Below, one piece after another: positions 23,768 through 32,474 of a stretch of DNA of 58,754 nt (positions are counted from its first letter, which is position 1; each line of letters begins with the position of its first letter). The position numbers were made by a program, and so were the translations under genes. The DNA comes from an uncultured Eubacterium sp. (GTDB lineage Bacteria; Bacillota; Clostridia; Peptostreptococcales; Anaerovoracaceae), in assembly GCA_937966095.1 (NCBI GenBank), contig CALCKF010000063.1, forward strand, positions 1 to 58,754. The letters are read 5' to 3'. Under the pieces are notes generated by a model. It was not told where the DNA came from, did not search any database, and saw only the letters and a list, made by a program, of their open reading frames with translations.

Positions 23768-25331
23768 GACTCTTAAGATATCATTTGCATTAAAAAATAC
23801 ATATAGAGTCAATGGCATACTGTTTTCCGTTAAACAGATACCATTGATCAAAAAAATGCTGCCGGAAACTGTTTACAAGGTAAGAGGCCTTAAAATCTTT
23901 GCAAATATACTGGCTGTGATATGGGAAATCATCTCTGCATTTTTATGGAAGTTCATTTATTTTCTGGTAATGTTGAGCGCCGCTAGGATGGTTTATACGT
24001 TCGTGCCAGAAAGTGATATGTTCCTGCATCAGCTGGTGATATTGACGATAATAGGAGCATTTGTTAATACCGGTATGTTCAATCCTACTCGTGACAAATA
24101 TTATGCCATGATATCGATGAGGATGGATGCCCGCGAATATACATTGGTGAATTATGCATATTCAATATCAAAGGTCATAGTCGGGTTTATGCTGTTTTCG
24201 CTGATTTTCGGAACGAGTATCGGCATACCAGTGTGGCTTTGCATACTTATACCGTTTTCTGTGGCCGGAGCAAAGATCGCTGTTGCGGCATGGTCATTGC
24301 GGGATTATGAAAAAAGAGGAGCTGCGTATAATGAAAACAAGCTTAAAAAGCATTTCTGGATAGCGATGATCATGCTGCTTGCTGCCGCATATCTGCTGCC
24401 TGTCAGCGGGATAATATTGCCGGGAACTGTTTCCGCAGTGATATTGATACTCTTCATAGCAGCAGGGAACATAGGCGCTAGAAAGATAATAACATTCAGA
24501 TATTACAGAGAACTCAACACAGAATTGCTTTCCCAGATCGTAAACCAGATGGATGTGATGAAAAATGCCAGGAAGGGCGCGGCAGACAGGGCTATATCTT
24601 CCGATACAGAAGTTAAAAGCAGCCGCAGGGGATTTGAGTATCTGAATGAGATATTTATCAAACGCCACAGGAGGATACTTTGGAAAGCTTCTAAAATGAT
24701 AGCAGGTATAGGAGCAGGGGCTGCAGCTGCAGTCATCATTATTATGCATATGATGCCTGAAATAAAAGGAGAAATCAATAAGATAGTTATGATGTGGCTG
24801 CCGTATTTTGTGTTCATAATGTACGCGATAAACAGAGGAACAGGCTTTACGCAGGCACTGTTCATAAACTGTGACAGAAGTCTTCTTACTTATTCGTTTT
24901 TCAAGCAGCCCGGGTTTATACTCAAGCTTTTCAGGATAAGACTTCGTGAGATCATCAAGATAAATGCATTGCCGGCAGTGATCATAGGCATTGGGCTTGC
25001 CGTGATATTGTATATTTCCGGAGGTACTGAAGATCCTTTTGACTATGTGGTCCTGGTGGTTTCGATAATATGCATGAGCGTATTTTTCTCGATACATTAT
25101 CTTACGATCTATTATCTGCTCCAGCCATATAACGGTGAGACGGAGATAAAAAGCGGCACTTACCGTATAATAATGATTGCAACATATCTTGTTTGCTTTG
25201 CTATGATATATGTAAAGATGCCGATCATGGTATTTGGCATCATCTGTATCGTCTTCTGTATAATATATTTTGCGGTGGCATGTGCGCTTGTATATAGGTT
25301 TGCACCGGCTACTTTCCGGCTCAGAGTTTAG
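23760..25331 (+). CDS. Large ABC exporter membrane protein
   Basis: 523 residues from ATG 23760, six bases after GGGAGG; the ATG at 23754 abuts that site. About 10-12 hydrophobic segments, including IWEIISAFLWKFIYFLVML, IAMIMLLAAAYLLPVSGIIL, MIAGIGAGAAAAVIIIMHMM and a C-terminal IMIATYLVCFAMIYV. A cytoplasmic loop with many Lys/Arg lies near residues 235-300. It is longer than standard ABC-2 permeases (~250-400) and has no family I can name. It pairs with the ATPase before it. Confidence 0.75.
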   Translation: MNKTLKISFALKNTYRVNGILFSVKQIPLIKKMLPETVYKVRGLKIFANILAVIWEIISAFLWKFIYFLVMLSAARMVYTFVPESDMFLHQLVILTIIGAFVNTGMFNPTRDKYYAMISMRMDAREYTLVNYAYSISKVIVGFMLFSLIFGTSIGIPVWLCILIPFSVAGAKIAVAAWSLRDYEKRGAAYNENKLKKHFWIAMIMLLAAAYLLPVSGIILPGTVSAVILILFIAAGNIGARKIITFRYYRELNTELLSQIVNQMDVMKNARKGAADRAISSDTEVKSSRRGFEYLNEIFIKRHRRILWKASKMIAGIGAGAAAAVIIIMHMMPEIKGEINKIVMMWLPYFVFIMYAINRGTGFTQALFINCDRSLLTYSFFKQPGFILKLFRIRLREIIKINALPAVIIGIGLAVILYISGGTEDPFDYVVLVVSIICMSVFFSIHYLTIYYLLQPYNGETEIKSGTYRIIMIATYLVCFAMIYVKMPIMVFGIICIVFCIIYFAVACALVYRFAPATFRLRV

Positions 25332-25502
25332 ATATGTACGATAGACAATGATATATCACCGTGATAGAATGATTAACAGAAAAAGGATCAGGAGTATCGT
25401 ACATTGACGGAAAATATGAGTGTCATGATGATTGCTATATTATTGTGATATTTTTAATTGCGTTATCCGGATCCGATGATATAAAGGGAGGTAATTGTTG
25501 TT

Positions 25503-27311
25503 ATGAAAGAAATAAAAAAGCCGAGAAGGCCATTGATATATTATTATATCGTAGTGCTATTGTGTATAGTGCTGTTTAACTCCCTGATTATGCCTTTTAT
25601 AAATCAGCAGCAGGTAAATCAAGTGGATTACAGTAAATTTATATCAATGACGGAAAACAATAAAATAGGAAAGGTCGAAGTTCAGGAAAACCAGATCATT
25701 TTTACAGATAAAAACAACAAAACTGTTTACAAAACAGGGAAAATGGATGACCCGGATCTGGTAGAGCGCCTGAATGCATCTGATGCAGAATTTTCCCAGG
25801 AAATAGTTGAAACTATGTCGCCTTTTACTTCCATAATACTTTCATGGATACTTCCTATACTGATTTTTATAGGTATTGGGCAGTTCATGAGCAGGAGACT
25901 TATGAACAAGACAAACGGCAACAGCATGATGTTCGGTATGGGAAAATCAAATGCAAAAATATATGTTAAGTCATCTGAAGGGATAAGCTTTGATGATGTT
26001 GCCGGAGAAGATGAAGCAAAAGAAAATCTGGCTGAGATCGTGGACTATCTCCACAATCCTGCCAAGTATAAAAGGATAGGAGCTTCTATGCCGAAAGGTG
26101 TGCTGCTGGTAGGGCCTCCGGGAACAGGCAAGACTATGCTGGCAAAAGCTGTAGCAGGCGAGGCGGATGTACCGTTTTTCTCGATATCCGGATCTGAATT
26201 CGTTGAAATGTTTGTCGGTATGGGTGCATCTAAAGTGCGGGATCTTTTTAAACAGGCAAAAGAAAAAGCTCCTTGTATAGTTTTTATCGATGAGATAGAT
26301 GCTATAGGCAAGAAGCGTGACGGGAGCATAGGGGGCAATGATGAAAGAGAGCAGACTTTAAATCAGCTTCTTACTGAGATGGATGGGTTTGAAAGCAACA
26401 GTGGAGTCATCATACTTGCAGCTACCAACAGACCGGAGTCTCTCGATCCGGCATTGACACGACCGGGACGTTTTGACCGCCGTGTCCCTGTAGAACTTCC
26501 TGATCTTAAAGGACGTGAGGAGATACTGAAAGTACATGCCAGAAAAGTAAAAATAGCCGATGATGTCGATTTCCATAAAATCGCACGAATGGCATCAGGG
26601 GCAAGCGGAGCAGAGCTTGCAAACATTGTAAATGAAGCTGCTCTCCGTGCAGTGAGGGATGATCGTTCATTTGCTACTCAGGCGGATCTTGAAGAGAGCA
26701 TAGAAGTGGTGATCGCAGGATATCAGAAGAAAAATGCAATCCTGACCGATGAAGAAAAATGGACGGTGGCATATCATGAAATCGGTCATGCTCTTGTTGC
26801 CGCCAGACAGAGTCAGTCTGCCCCTGTCCAGAAAATAACCATAGTACCAAGGACTTCCGGAGCGCTGGGATATACTATGCAGGTGGAAGAAGGCAACAAG
26901 TACCTTATGACAAAAGAAGAAATCGAAAATAAGATCGCCACTTATACAGGAGGACGCGCGGCGGAAGAAATTGCTTTCGGCACTGTTTCCACCGGAGCGG
27001 CAAATGATATAGAACAGGCTACTAAACTGGCTCGAGCCATGGTCACACGCTATGGTATGAGTGATGATTTTGATATGGTAGCTATGGAAACTGTCACAAA
27101 TCAGTACCTTGGCGGAGATACTTCTCTCGCGTGCTCGGCAGAGACACAGGCGGAAATAGATAAACAGGTTGTAGAGCTTGTGAAAAAGCAGCATGAAAAG
27201 GCCAGAGAGATAATAGAATCAAATCGTGAAAAGCTGGATGAACTGTCTAAATACCTGTATGAAAAAGAAACTATTACAGGCGAAGAATTTATGAATATAT
27301 TGGATAAGTAA
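25503..27311 (+). CDS. ftsH: ATP-dependent zinc metalloprotease FtsH
   Basis: 602 residues, GGGAGG upstream. Two transmembrane segments (~14-32 and ~103-123) flank a periplasm-side domain. AAA+ module: Walker A GPPGTGKTM, Walker B CIVFIDEIDAIG, second region of homology TNRPESLDPALTRPGRFDRR. Zinc site HEIGH (H-E-x-x-H) and a downstream acidic ligand. The C-terminal tail beyond the protease domain is short. It degrades membrane proteins and damaged cytosolic proteins. It stands alone, not next to tilS/hpt, and may be one of several copies. Confidence 0.95.
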   Translation: MKEIKKPRRPLIYYYIVVLLCIVLFNSLIMPFINQQQVNQVDYSKFISMTENNKIGKVEVQENQIIFTDKNNKTVYKTGKMDDPDLVERLNASDAEFSQEIVETMSPFTSIILSWILPILIFIGIGQFMSRRLMNKTNGNSMMFGMGKSNAKIYVKSSEGISFDDVAGEDEAKENLAEIVDYLHNPAKYKRIGASMPKGVLLVGPPGTGKTMLAKAVAGEADVPFFSISGSEFVEMFVGMGASKVRDLFKQAKEKAPCIVFIDEIDAIGKKRDGSIGGNDEREQTLNQLLTEMDGFESNSGVIILAATNRPESLDPALTRPGRFDRRVPVELPDLKGREEILKVHARKVKIADDVDFHKIARMASGASGAELANIVNEAALRAVRDDRSFATQADLEESIEVVIAGYQKKNAILTDEEKWTVAYHEIGHALVAARQSQSAPVQKITIVPRTSGALGYTMQVEEGNKYLMTKEEIENKIATYTGGRAAEEIAFGTVSTGAANDIEQATKLARAMVTRYGMSDDFDMVAMETVTNQYLGGDTSLACSAETQAEIDKQVVELVKKQHEKAREIIESNREKLDELSKYLYEKETITGEEFMNILDK

Positions 27312-27351
27312 AGATCATATATGAACAGTTTTATCAAAGGAGGCTCTGTAA

Positions 27352-28131
27352 ATGGCACGAACAGAGAGAGTGGTTCTTATTACAGGTGGTGGAAGCGGTA
27401 TAGGAAAGGCTGCGGCGGAAAAATTCGTAAAAAACGGTGATATTGTATATGTACTTGGAAGAAACAGGGAAAAACTTATAAGTGTATGTGATGAATTCGG
27501 AAGAAGCGGAGGCAAAATACGATATGTAGCGGCTGATGTTTCTTCCGCAGACGAATGTAAAAATGCCATAGATGTTGTGATCTCCAATGAGAAAAGACTC
27601 GACATACTGGTTAATTCCGCCGGAGTATCATATTCAGGGCCGACTGTTGAAATGACGGAGGAAATCTGGGACAAGACTATTGATATAAATCTGAAGGGTA
27701 CATTTTTCATGTGTAAATATGCCATACCTGCACTTGCAAGGACATGCGGATCAATAGTCAATATATGCTCTGATGCAGGATTGGTGGGGAACAGGGAGCT
27801 TGCCATATACTGCGCATCAAAAGGAGGAGTGGCTCTCCTTACAAAATCGCTTGCGCTGGAGCTGGCTCCTGAGAAAATACGGGTCAATGCAGTATGTCCT
27901 TCAGAAGTGGATACTCCTATGCTTGTCACAGATATAGAACAGTCGGGATACGGATCAAGGGAGGAATTCGATGCAGAATATCTTAAAATATTCCCGCAGG
28001 GGGAGCATGCAAGATATGTACGTCCTGACGAGGTCGCGGAATGTATCTTTTTTCTTTCCGAAAAAGATAAGGTCGAAGCGATCACAGGAGCATGCCTGTC
28101 TATTGATTTCGGAGTAACCGTGGGATACTGA
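27352..28131 (+). CDS. Short-chain dehydrogenase/reductase (FabG-like)
   Basis: 259 residues, AAAGGAGG upstream. Cofactor loop TGGGSGIGKAA, NSAG motif (VNSAGVSYSG), catalytic Ser in VNICSDAG, and Y-x-x-x-K in YCASKGG. C-terminal IDFGVTVGY ends the family fold. Either a 3-oxoacyl reductase or, more likely as a single gene, an alcohol/polyol dehydrogenase. It is separated from ftsH by 40 bases and ends in a bidirectional terminator. Confidence 0.9.
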   Translation: MARTERVVLITGGGSGIGKAAAEKFVKNGDIVYVLGRNREKLISVCDEFGRSGGKIRYVAADVSSADECKNAIDVVISNEKRLDILVNSAGVSYSGPTVEMTEEIWDKTIDINLKGTFFMCKYAIPALARTCGSIVNICSDAGLVGNRELAIYCASKGGVALLTKSLALELAPEKIRVNAVCPSEVDTPMLVTDIEQSGYGSREEFDAEYLKIFPQGEHARYVRPDEVAECIFFLSEKDKVEAITGACLSIDFGVTVGY

Positions 28132-28133
28132 AT

Positions 28134-28171
28134 AAAAAACCGGATGGGATTATGAACCATCCGGTTTTTTT
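28134..28171. terminator. Bidirectional terminator between convergent genes
   Basis: AAAAAACCGGATGG (28134-28147) pairs with CCATCCGGTTTTTT (28157-28170). A and T runs on both sides allow termination from both strands. Confidence 0.9.
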
Positions 28172-28176
28172 ACAGA

Positions 28177-29571
28177 TCAAGCATTCTGTTTTGATAAAAG
28201 TTCATCGCAGCATTGAAAATCATAGTCCATATAGTTTGCAAAAAAGCTGGCTTTGAACTGTCTTTTCCCGCATATCGATGATCCGTCGGTTTCTTCTGAC
28301 TCGCTGACAGATTCAGGAAGAACGAATTTAATGCATTCTATTTTAACATCGTGGCATTTGTTTCTGTCATGTGCCGGTACAGTCATAGTCTTGAACCCTC
28401 TTTTGTATTCCATGCCTTGGCTATCGGTTTCTGTGATCATTACAGCTAATGCAACTCGTTTGCCGGGGCATACGTTTTTAAGAAGAACGTCGATCTGCAG
28501 GATGCGTCCAGCTCCGTTTATATCAAGACTTCCTGCATCAAAAATCACAGAATCATTGCATCCGTCTATGGTTATATCTACAGGCTGGGGACATGGTTCT
28601 GTGATGATTATATCACCACAATCGACATAGATGGAAGGATCTGGGAAATTTGCCGTATTACCTTCAAGATCACTATAAATGATTTTTTCGTTTACGGCAG
28701 TATTTTCCTGGCAACCTCCTATATGCTGTACTGTGAATTCCAGCACAGCACCTTCACTGCCTGTGACTCCGAGTTCATCTATTTCCCATTTCAACGATGT
28801 TTTGCTGAGAATATCGGCATTGCCTTTCGTTGGAGAAGATACAGATACTATATTGAAACACGGAGATATAACATCTTTCAATACTATGCCGGTTGCGCCC
28901 GGCTTTGAAATATTTTTTGCAAGATTCTCAAATATATCTTCCAGCTTTTCGTCATCTGGTGTTATGGTTACATATGATGACGATGGCTCAGATGCCCAGT
29001 CGTCGAGAGACTGTTCGTCAAGGCCTCCGCTTCCGTTGAGACCTATACAGTATATTATTACACCGTCAGATTTTGCCTGTTGGGTAACAGGTATAGGGTC
29101 TCCTCCGGCTGTAGTTTTTCCATCTGTGAACATCACCATGACTTTCGCATTGGAGGACTGTGGTTCAAAAAGTTCAGAGGCCTTGGTAAATGCATCTGCA
29201 TGATTTGTAAATCCTCCGGCTGAGATAGAATCAATGGCAGATTTCAGGTCTGCGACTGAAGTTATGAGCTGAGTATCCTGTGTTGCTGAAGTTGCAAAGC
29301 TGACAATACCTATGCGGCTTCCGTAGCCTATTTGCCCATCCGCTGTTCCGTCAGTGGCATCGGCTATTATATCTATAAATTTTTTGGCTCCGCTTTTTAG
29401 ATTTGCAAGTGGGGCTCCGGCCATACTCTGAGATTTGTCAAGAATCAGCACTATATCCGTAGGACTGCTTATTATATCGGGAGATGCTGTCAGTGACAGT
29501 TCTATATTGAAAATATCTTCGCATTCTATACGAGATTTACTTATTTTTTTATTTGCATTGGTTATTCCCAT
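28177..29571 (-). CDS. VWA-domain protein without secretion signal
   Basis: 464 residues; start ATG preceded by AGAAAGGA. The von Willebrand A domain has the MIDAS motif D-x-S-x-S in LILDKSQSMAG, the threonine in SAGGFTNHADAF and the aspartate in MFTDGKTTAGG. A beta-rich C-terminal half follows (DUF11-like segment around KDVISPCFNIVSVSSP) with many Cys (C-P-Q-P, C-N-D, C-P-G, C-C-D). There is neither signal peptide nor anchor. Such a cytosol-made, Cys-rich adhesion-type protein would suit the spore surface after mother-cell lysis, but that is inference. Its start lies next to an AT-rich divergent region (29572-29715). Confidence 0.8.
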   Translation of the reverse strand: MGITNANKKISKSRIECEDIFNIELSLTASPDIISSPTDIVLILDKSQSMAGAPLANLKSGAKKFIDIIADATDGTADGQIGYGSRIGIVSFATSATQDTQLITSVADLKSAIDSISAGGFTNHADAFTKASELFEPQSSNAKVMVMFTDGKTTAGGDPIPVTQQAKSDGVIIYCIGLNGSGGLDEQSLDDWASEPSSSYVTITPDDEKLEDIFENLAKNISKPGATGIVLKDVISPCFNIVSVSSPTKGNADILSKTSLKWEIDELGVTGSEGAVLEFTVQHIGGCQENTAVNEKIIYSDLEGNTANFPDPSIYVDCGDIIITEPCPQPVDITIDGCNDSVIFDAGSLDINGAGRILQIDVLLKNVCPGKRVALAVMITETDSQGMEYKRGFKTMTVPAHDRNKCHDVKIECIKFVLPESVSESEETDGSSICGKRQFKASFFANYMDYDFQCCDELLSKQNA

Positions 29572-29715
29572 GATTTGTTTCCTTTCTGAATCCGAAAAAA
29601 ACGGACTCTTTATATGCTATGTTTATATTGATTATAGTGATACATATAGCGATAAAAGATATTGCACCGTAATTTTTTAAATAATATAATATATTGTTAA
29701 ATGGAGGTATTTATA

Positions 29716-30117
29716 ATGACAGATATAGTGAAAAGACCATCTATGGATCAATGGATAAGCGAAGCCAAGCAGCAGGATGGTGCAGGTATGGCTGGCATGT
29801 ATCTTTTCCATAATGGTGTGGTGAGAGAAACAGCAAAGTCTAAGGTGCGTGATGGAGAGAAAAATACTGCCAAAGTTACGGGAATGCTTTTTTCATATGA
29901 CAGACAGAAAGCAGAAAGTGCGGTAGAAGCTACATATAAAATGCCGGGTATCTGTTATGTGAAGATCTGGCTGGCTGAGGGCAGGCTGAAGACGGGCGAT
30001 GATATCATGTATGTTCTTATAGGCGGAGATATACGTCCTCATGTCGTAGATGCGCTGCAGTATCTTGTCGGAAGACTTAAAAACGAATGTGTGAGTGAAG
30101 TGGAGCTATATGATTGA
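29716..30117 (+). CDS. MoaE-like protein (orphan)
   Basis: 133 residues from ATG 29716 with GGAGG. The line MAGMYLFHNGVVRETAKSKV, later MPGICYVKIWLAEGRLKTGD followed by DIMYVLIGGDIRPHVVDAL, follows the molybdopterin-synthase large subunit pattern. The C-terminal Lys-Arg-containing segment that carries the two catalytic Lys of E. coli MoaE is replaced by VGRLKNECVSEVEL. No moaD, moaA or other cofactor genes are nearby. It may be a diverged protein with another function. Confidence 0.6.
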   Translation: MTDIVKRPSMDQWISEAKQQDGAGMAGMYLFHNGVVRETAKSKVRDGEKNTAKVTGMLFSYDRQKAESAVEATYKMPGICYVKIWLAEGRLKTGDDIMYVLIGGDIRPHVVDALQYLVGRLKNECVSEVELYD

Positions 30118-30213
30118 TAACATTACATATAAGCATAAAGAACGATAATAAATAACTATTAGACATAAAGATCATAAAGAGGTATATTTAAGGTGAACGG
30201 AAGGAGGTATATC

Positions 30214-30690
30214 ATGAAAAATACACTTGTAGCATATTTCAGTGCCAGCGGAACGACAGCAAAGGTGGCAGAGAAACTGGCGAAAGCGGTAGAAGCCGAT
30301 ATTTTTGAGATAAGACCGGAAATCCCTTATACGAAAGAGGATCTCGACTGGATGGACAACAAGAGCCGAAGCACTGTGGAAATGAGAGATAAGACCAGCC
30401 GTGTGGCGATCGCGGGAAAAGTGGAAAATATGGATCAGTATGATATGATATTCTTAGGATTCCCTATATGGTGGTATGTAGCGCCGCATATAATAAACAG
30501 CTTTCTTGAACAGTATGATCTTGCCGATAAAAAAATCGTACTGTTTGCGACATCAGGCAGCAGCGGGATGGGAAAAACGGCGGATGAACTCAGGATATCT
30601 GCTCCCGGAGCAGAGTTTGTAGGAGAAAAACGTTTTGATGCTGCAGTTTCCGAAAATGAATTAGGAAATTGGGCGTACGGATTTAAATAG
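30214..30690 (+). CDS. Flavodoxin
   Basis: 158 residues from ATG 30214 (GGAAGGAGG upstream). FMN phosphate loop YFSASGTTAKVAEKLA; W-containing loop FPIWWYVAPHIINSF; TSGSSGMGKTA. It is a flavodoxin of the larger type used as a reductase in anaerobes. The next gene, 13 bases downstream, is a CMD-cupin fusion; the pair recurs in many anaerobes, suggesting shared redox work on a lactone or quinone-like substrate. Confidence 0.88.
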   Translation: MKNTLVAYFSASGTTAKVAEKLAKAVEADIFEIRPEIPYTKEDLDWMDNKSRSTVEMRDKTSRVAIAGKVENMDQYDMIFLGFPIWWYVAPHIINSFLEQYDLADKKIVLFATSGSSGMGKTADELRISAPGAEFVGEKRFDAAVSENELGNWAYGFK

Positions 30691-30703
30691 AAGGAGAGCA
30701 AAG

Positions 30704-31477
30704 ATGAACAGGAAAATAGTGCAGACTGCCGGTCGCGATTCCCTGGGTGATTTTTCACCTGAGTTTGCCCATTTTAATGATGATGTGCTTTTTGGTGAAA
30801 ACTGGAACAACAATGATATAGATATTAAAACGAGATGTCTGATAACGGTAGTGGCCCTTATGTCATCAGGCATAACCGACAGCTCCCTTTTATACCATCT
30901 GAAAAATGCCAGAGATAACGGGATTACCAGAAAGGAGATAGCTGCAGTGATAACTCATGTGGCATTTTATGCGGGGTGGCCTAAGGCATGGAGCGTTTTC
31001 AACATGGCAAAAGAGGTATGGGAAACGGAAGACAGTCAGACGGAAAAAGACAGTTTTCAAAAAGAAATAATCTTTCCGATAGGAGAGACGAATGACGCAT
31101 ATTCACAGTATTTTACGGGACAGAGCTATCTGGCACAGATTTCATCCGGCAAGCTTCCGGTTTTCAATGTCACGTTCGAACCGGGCTGCAGGAATAACTG
31201 GCATATACATCATGCCAAACAAGGCGGGGGACAGGTACTGATATGTGTGGGAGGAAGAGGATGGTACCAGGAAGAAGGCTGCAAAGCTGTCAGCCTGACG
31301 CCGGGTAAGATAATAGAGATACCTGCGGAGGTAAAACATTGGCACGGTGCTGCATCGGATTCATGGATGTCTCACCTTGCTGTAGAGCCTGCCGGCAAAG
31401 AGACTTCCAATGAATGGTGCGAGCCTGTAACAGATGATGAATACAACACTGCGGAAGGCAGATCAGTATCTGTATAA
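30704..31477 (+). CDS. Carboxymuconolactone decarboxylase-cupin fusion protein
   Basis: 257 residues, AAGGAGAG before the ATG. Residues ~10-105 are a CMD domain (SSLLYHLKNARDNGITRKEI, then THVAFYAGWPKA). The AhpD-type C-x-x-C is absent. Residues ~130-235 are a cupin with metal-binding motifs: NNWHIHHAKQGGGQ and, later, KHWHGAASDSW. The two domains usually sit in one protein in anaerobes. The enzyme's substrate is unknown. It shares a transcript with the flavodoxin gene and ends in a terminator. Confidence 0.88.
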   Translation: MNRKIVQTAGRDSLGDFSPEFAHFNDDVLFGENWNNNDIDIKTRCLITVVALMSSGITDSSLLYHLKNARDNGITRKEIAAVITHVAFYAGWPKAWSVFNMAKEVWETEDSQTEKDSFQKEIIFPIGETNDAYSQYFTGQSYLAQISSGKLPVFNVTFEPGCRNNWHIHHAKQGGGQVLICVGGRGWYQEEGCKAVSLTPGKIIEIPAEVKHWHGAASDSWMSHLAVEPAGKETSNEWCEPVTDDEYNTAEGRSVSV

Positions 31478-31498
31478 CAGCTGTTAGTTGTTGTTTTG

Positions 31499-31525
31499 AA
31501 AGGCACTCATGCGAGTGTCTTTTAT
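31499..31525 (+). terminator. Terminator after the CMD-cupin gene
   Basis: AAAGGCACTC (31499-31508) pairs with GAGTGTCTTT (31513-31522) around ATGC, with one G-T pair, followed by T-rich sequence. Confidence 0.7.
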
Positions 31526-31618
31526 TATCTGTTGACGAAAAATAGAGAACAGATCAGCAAAAAAGAGAGAACTGAGGGAAGAAAATAATATTGTTTCGGT
31601 AGAAACAACAAAAAAACT

Positions 31619-31646
31619 TTGCAGATCGTGTATTTAATGGTATAAT
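31619..31646 (+). promoter_or_regulatory. Promoter of the tRNA gene
   Basis: TTGCAG (31619-31624), 16-base spacer, TATAAT (31641-31646), 12 bases before the tRNA 5' end. Confidence 0.75.
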
Positions 31647-31657
31647 AACCTCGTTAT

Positions 31658-31731
31658 GCGGATGTAGTTTAGTGGTAAAACCCCAGCTTCCCAAGCTGGA
31701 GTTGTGGGTTCGATTCCCATCATCCGCTCCA
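31658..31731 (+). tRNA. tRNA-Gly (anticodon CCC)
   Basis: Acceptor GCGGATG (31658-31664) pairs with CATCCGC (31721-31727); the discriminator T and an encoded CCA follow. The anticodon arm CCAGC-TTCCCAA-GCTGG gives anticodon CCC, which reads GGG glycine codons. T arm GTGGG-TTCGATT-CCCAT is intact. 74 bases. Its transcript may continue into the HAD gene. Confidence 0.95.
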
Positions 31732-31811
31732 GAAAAGCAACTTGCGGAGTATTTTGCTCTGCGAGTTGTATTTATATTCTTTATATATACCGTTTTACAG
31801 GATACAGAACA

Positions 31812-32474
31812 ATGAAATATAAACTTGTTATTTTTGATCTCGATGGAACTATACTTGATACACTGGATGATCTTACGGACAGCACCAATCATGCTCTCAG
31901 GATTAACGGGCTGCCGGAACACAGTGAAGATGAGATAAGGCGTTTTGTGGGAGACGGGATACATAAACTGATCGAAAGAGCGGTCCCGTACGGATCCGGG
32001 GATATAGTAATCGAGAAGGTGTTCCGTGATTTCAATGATTATTATAAAGACCACTGTTTTGATAAGACGAAACCATATCTCGGGATATGTGAATGTATAG
32101 AAAATATAAAAGCTGCAGGAATAAAAATCGCTGTAGTATCCAATAAGGCGGATTATGCAGTAAAAGAATTGTGCGATTTGTTTTTTCCGGAAGTATTTGA
32201 TATGGTCATAGGGGAAAAAAAAGACGTAAGAAGGAAACCTTATCCGGACAGCATTGAAAAGATACTTTATATAATGGACATAGATAGAAAAGAAGCAGTA
32301 TATGTAGGCGATTCTGAAGTAGATATAAAGACTGCAGAAAATGCCGGTATAGACGAGATCGCGGTCGGATGGGGATTTCGTGAAAGCTCCTGCCTCCGTG
32401 AGAACGGGGCAAAGATCATTGTCAAAGATACAGAGGAACTTTATCGTTTGCTGACAGGAAGGGGGATTTTCTAG
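31812..32474 (+). CDS. HAD-family phosphatase (phosphoglycolate phosphatase-like)
   Basis: 220 residues from ATG 31812. HAD motifs: I DLDGTILDT (nucleophile Asp), II AVVSNKADYA, III Lys in RKPYPDS, IV YVGDSEVDIKTA. The cap between motifs I and II is of the small helical type. It should dephosphorylate phosphoglycolate, pyrophosphate or another small phosphate ester. The stop codon overlaps the next gene start by one base. Confidence 0.9.
   Translation: MKYKLVIFDLDGTILDTLDDLTDSTNHALRINGLPEHSEDEIRRFVGDGIHKLIERAVPYGSGDIVIEKVFRDFNDYYKDHCFDKTKPYLGICECIENIKAAGIKIAVVSNKADYAVKELCDLFFPEVFDMVIGEKKDVRRKPYPDSIEKILYIMDIDRKEAVYVGDSEVDIKTAENAGIDEIAVGWGFRESSCLRENGAKIIVKDTEELYRLLTGRGIF

Noticed and set aside
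24294..25097. 267-codon reverse frame over the ABC permease
   Set aside because: It is the shadow of the plus-strand transmembrane protein and has no RBS.
31704..31811. Upstream extension of the HAD phosphatase start
   Set aside because: It begins inside the tRNA-Gly gene; the DLDGT motif is at the normal distance from ATG 31812.
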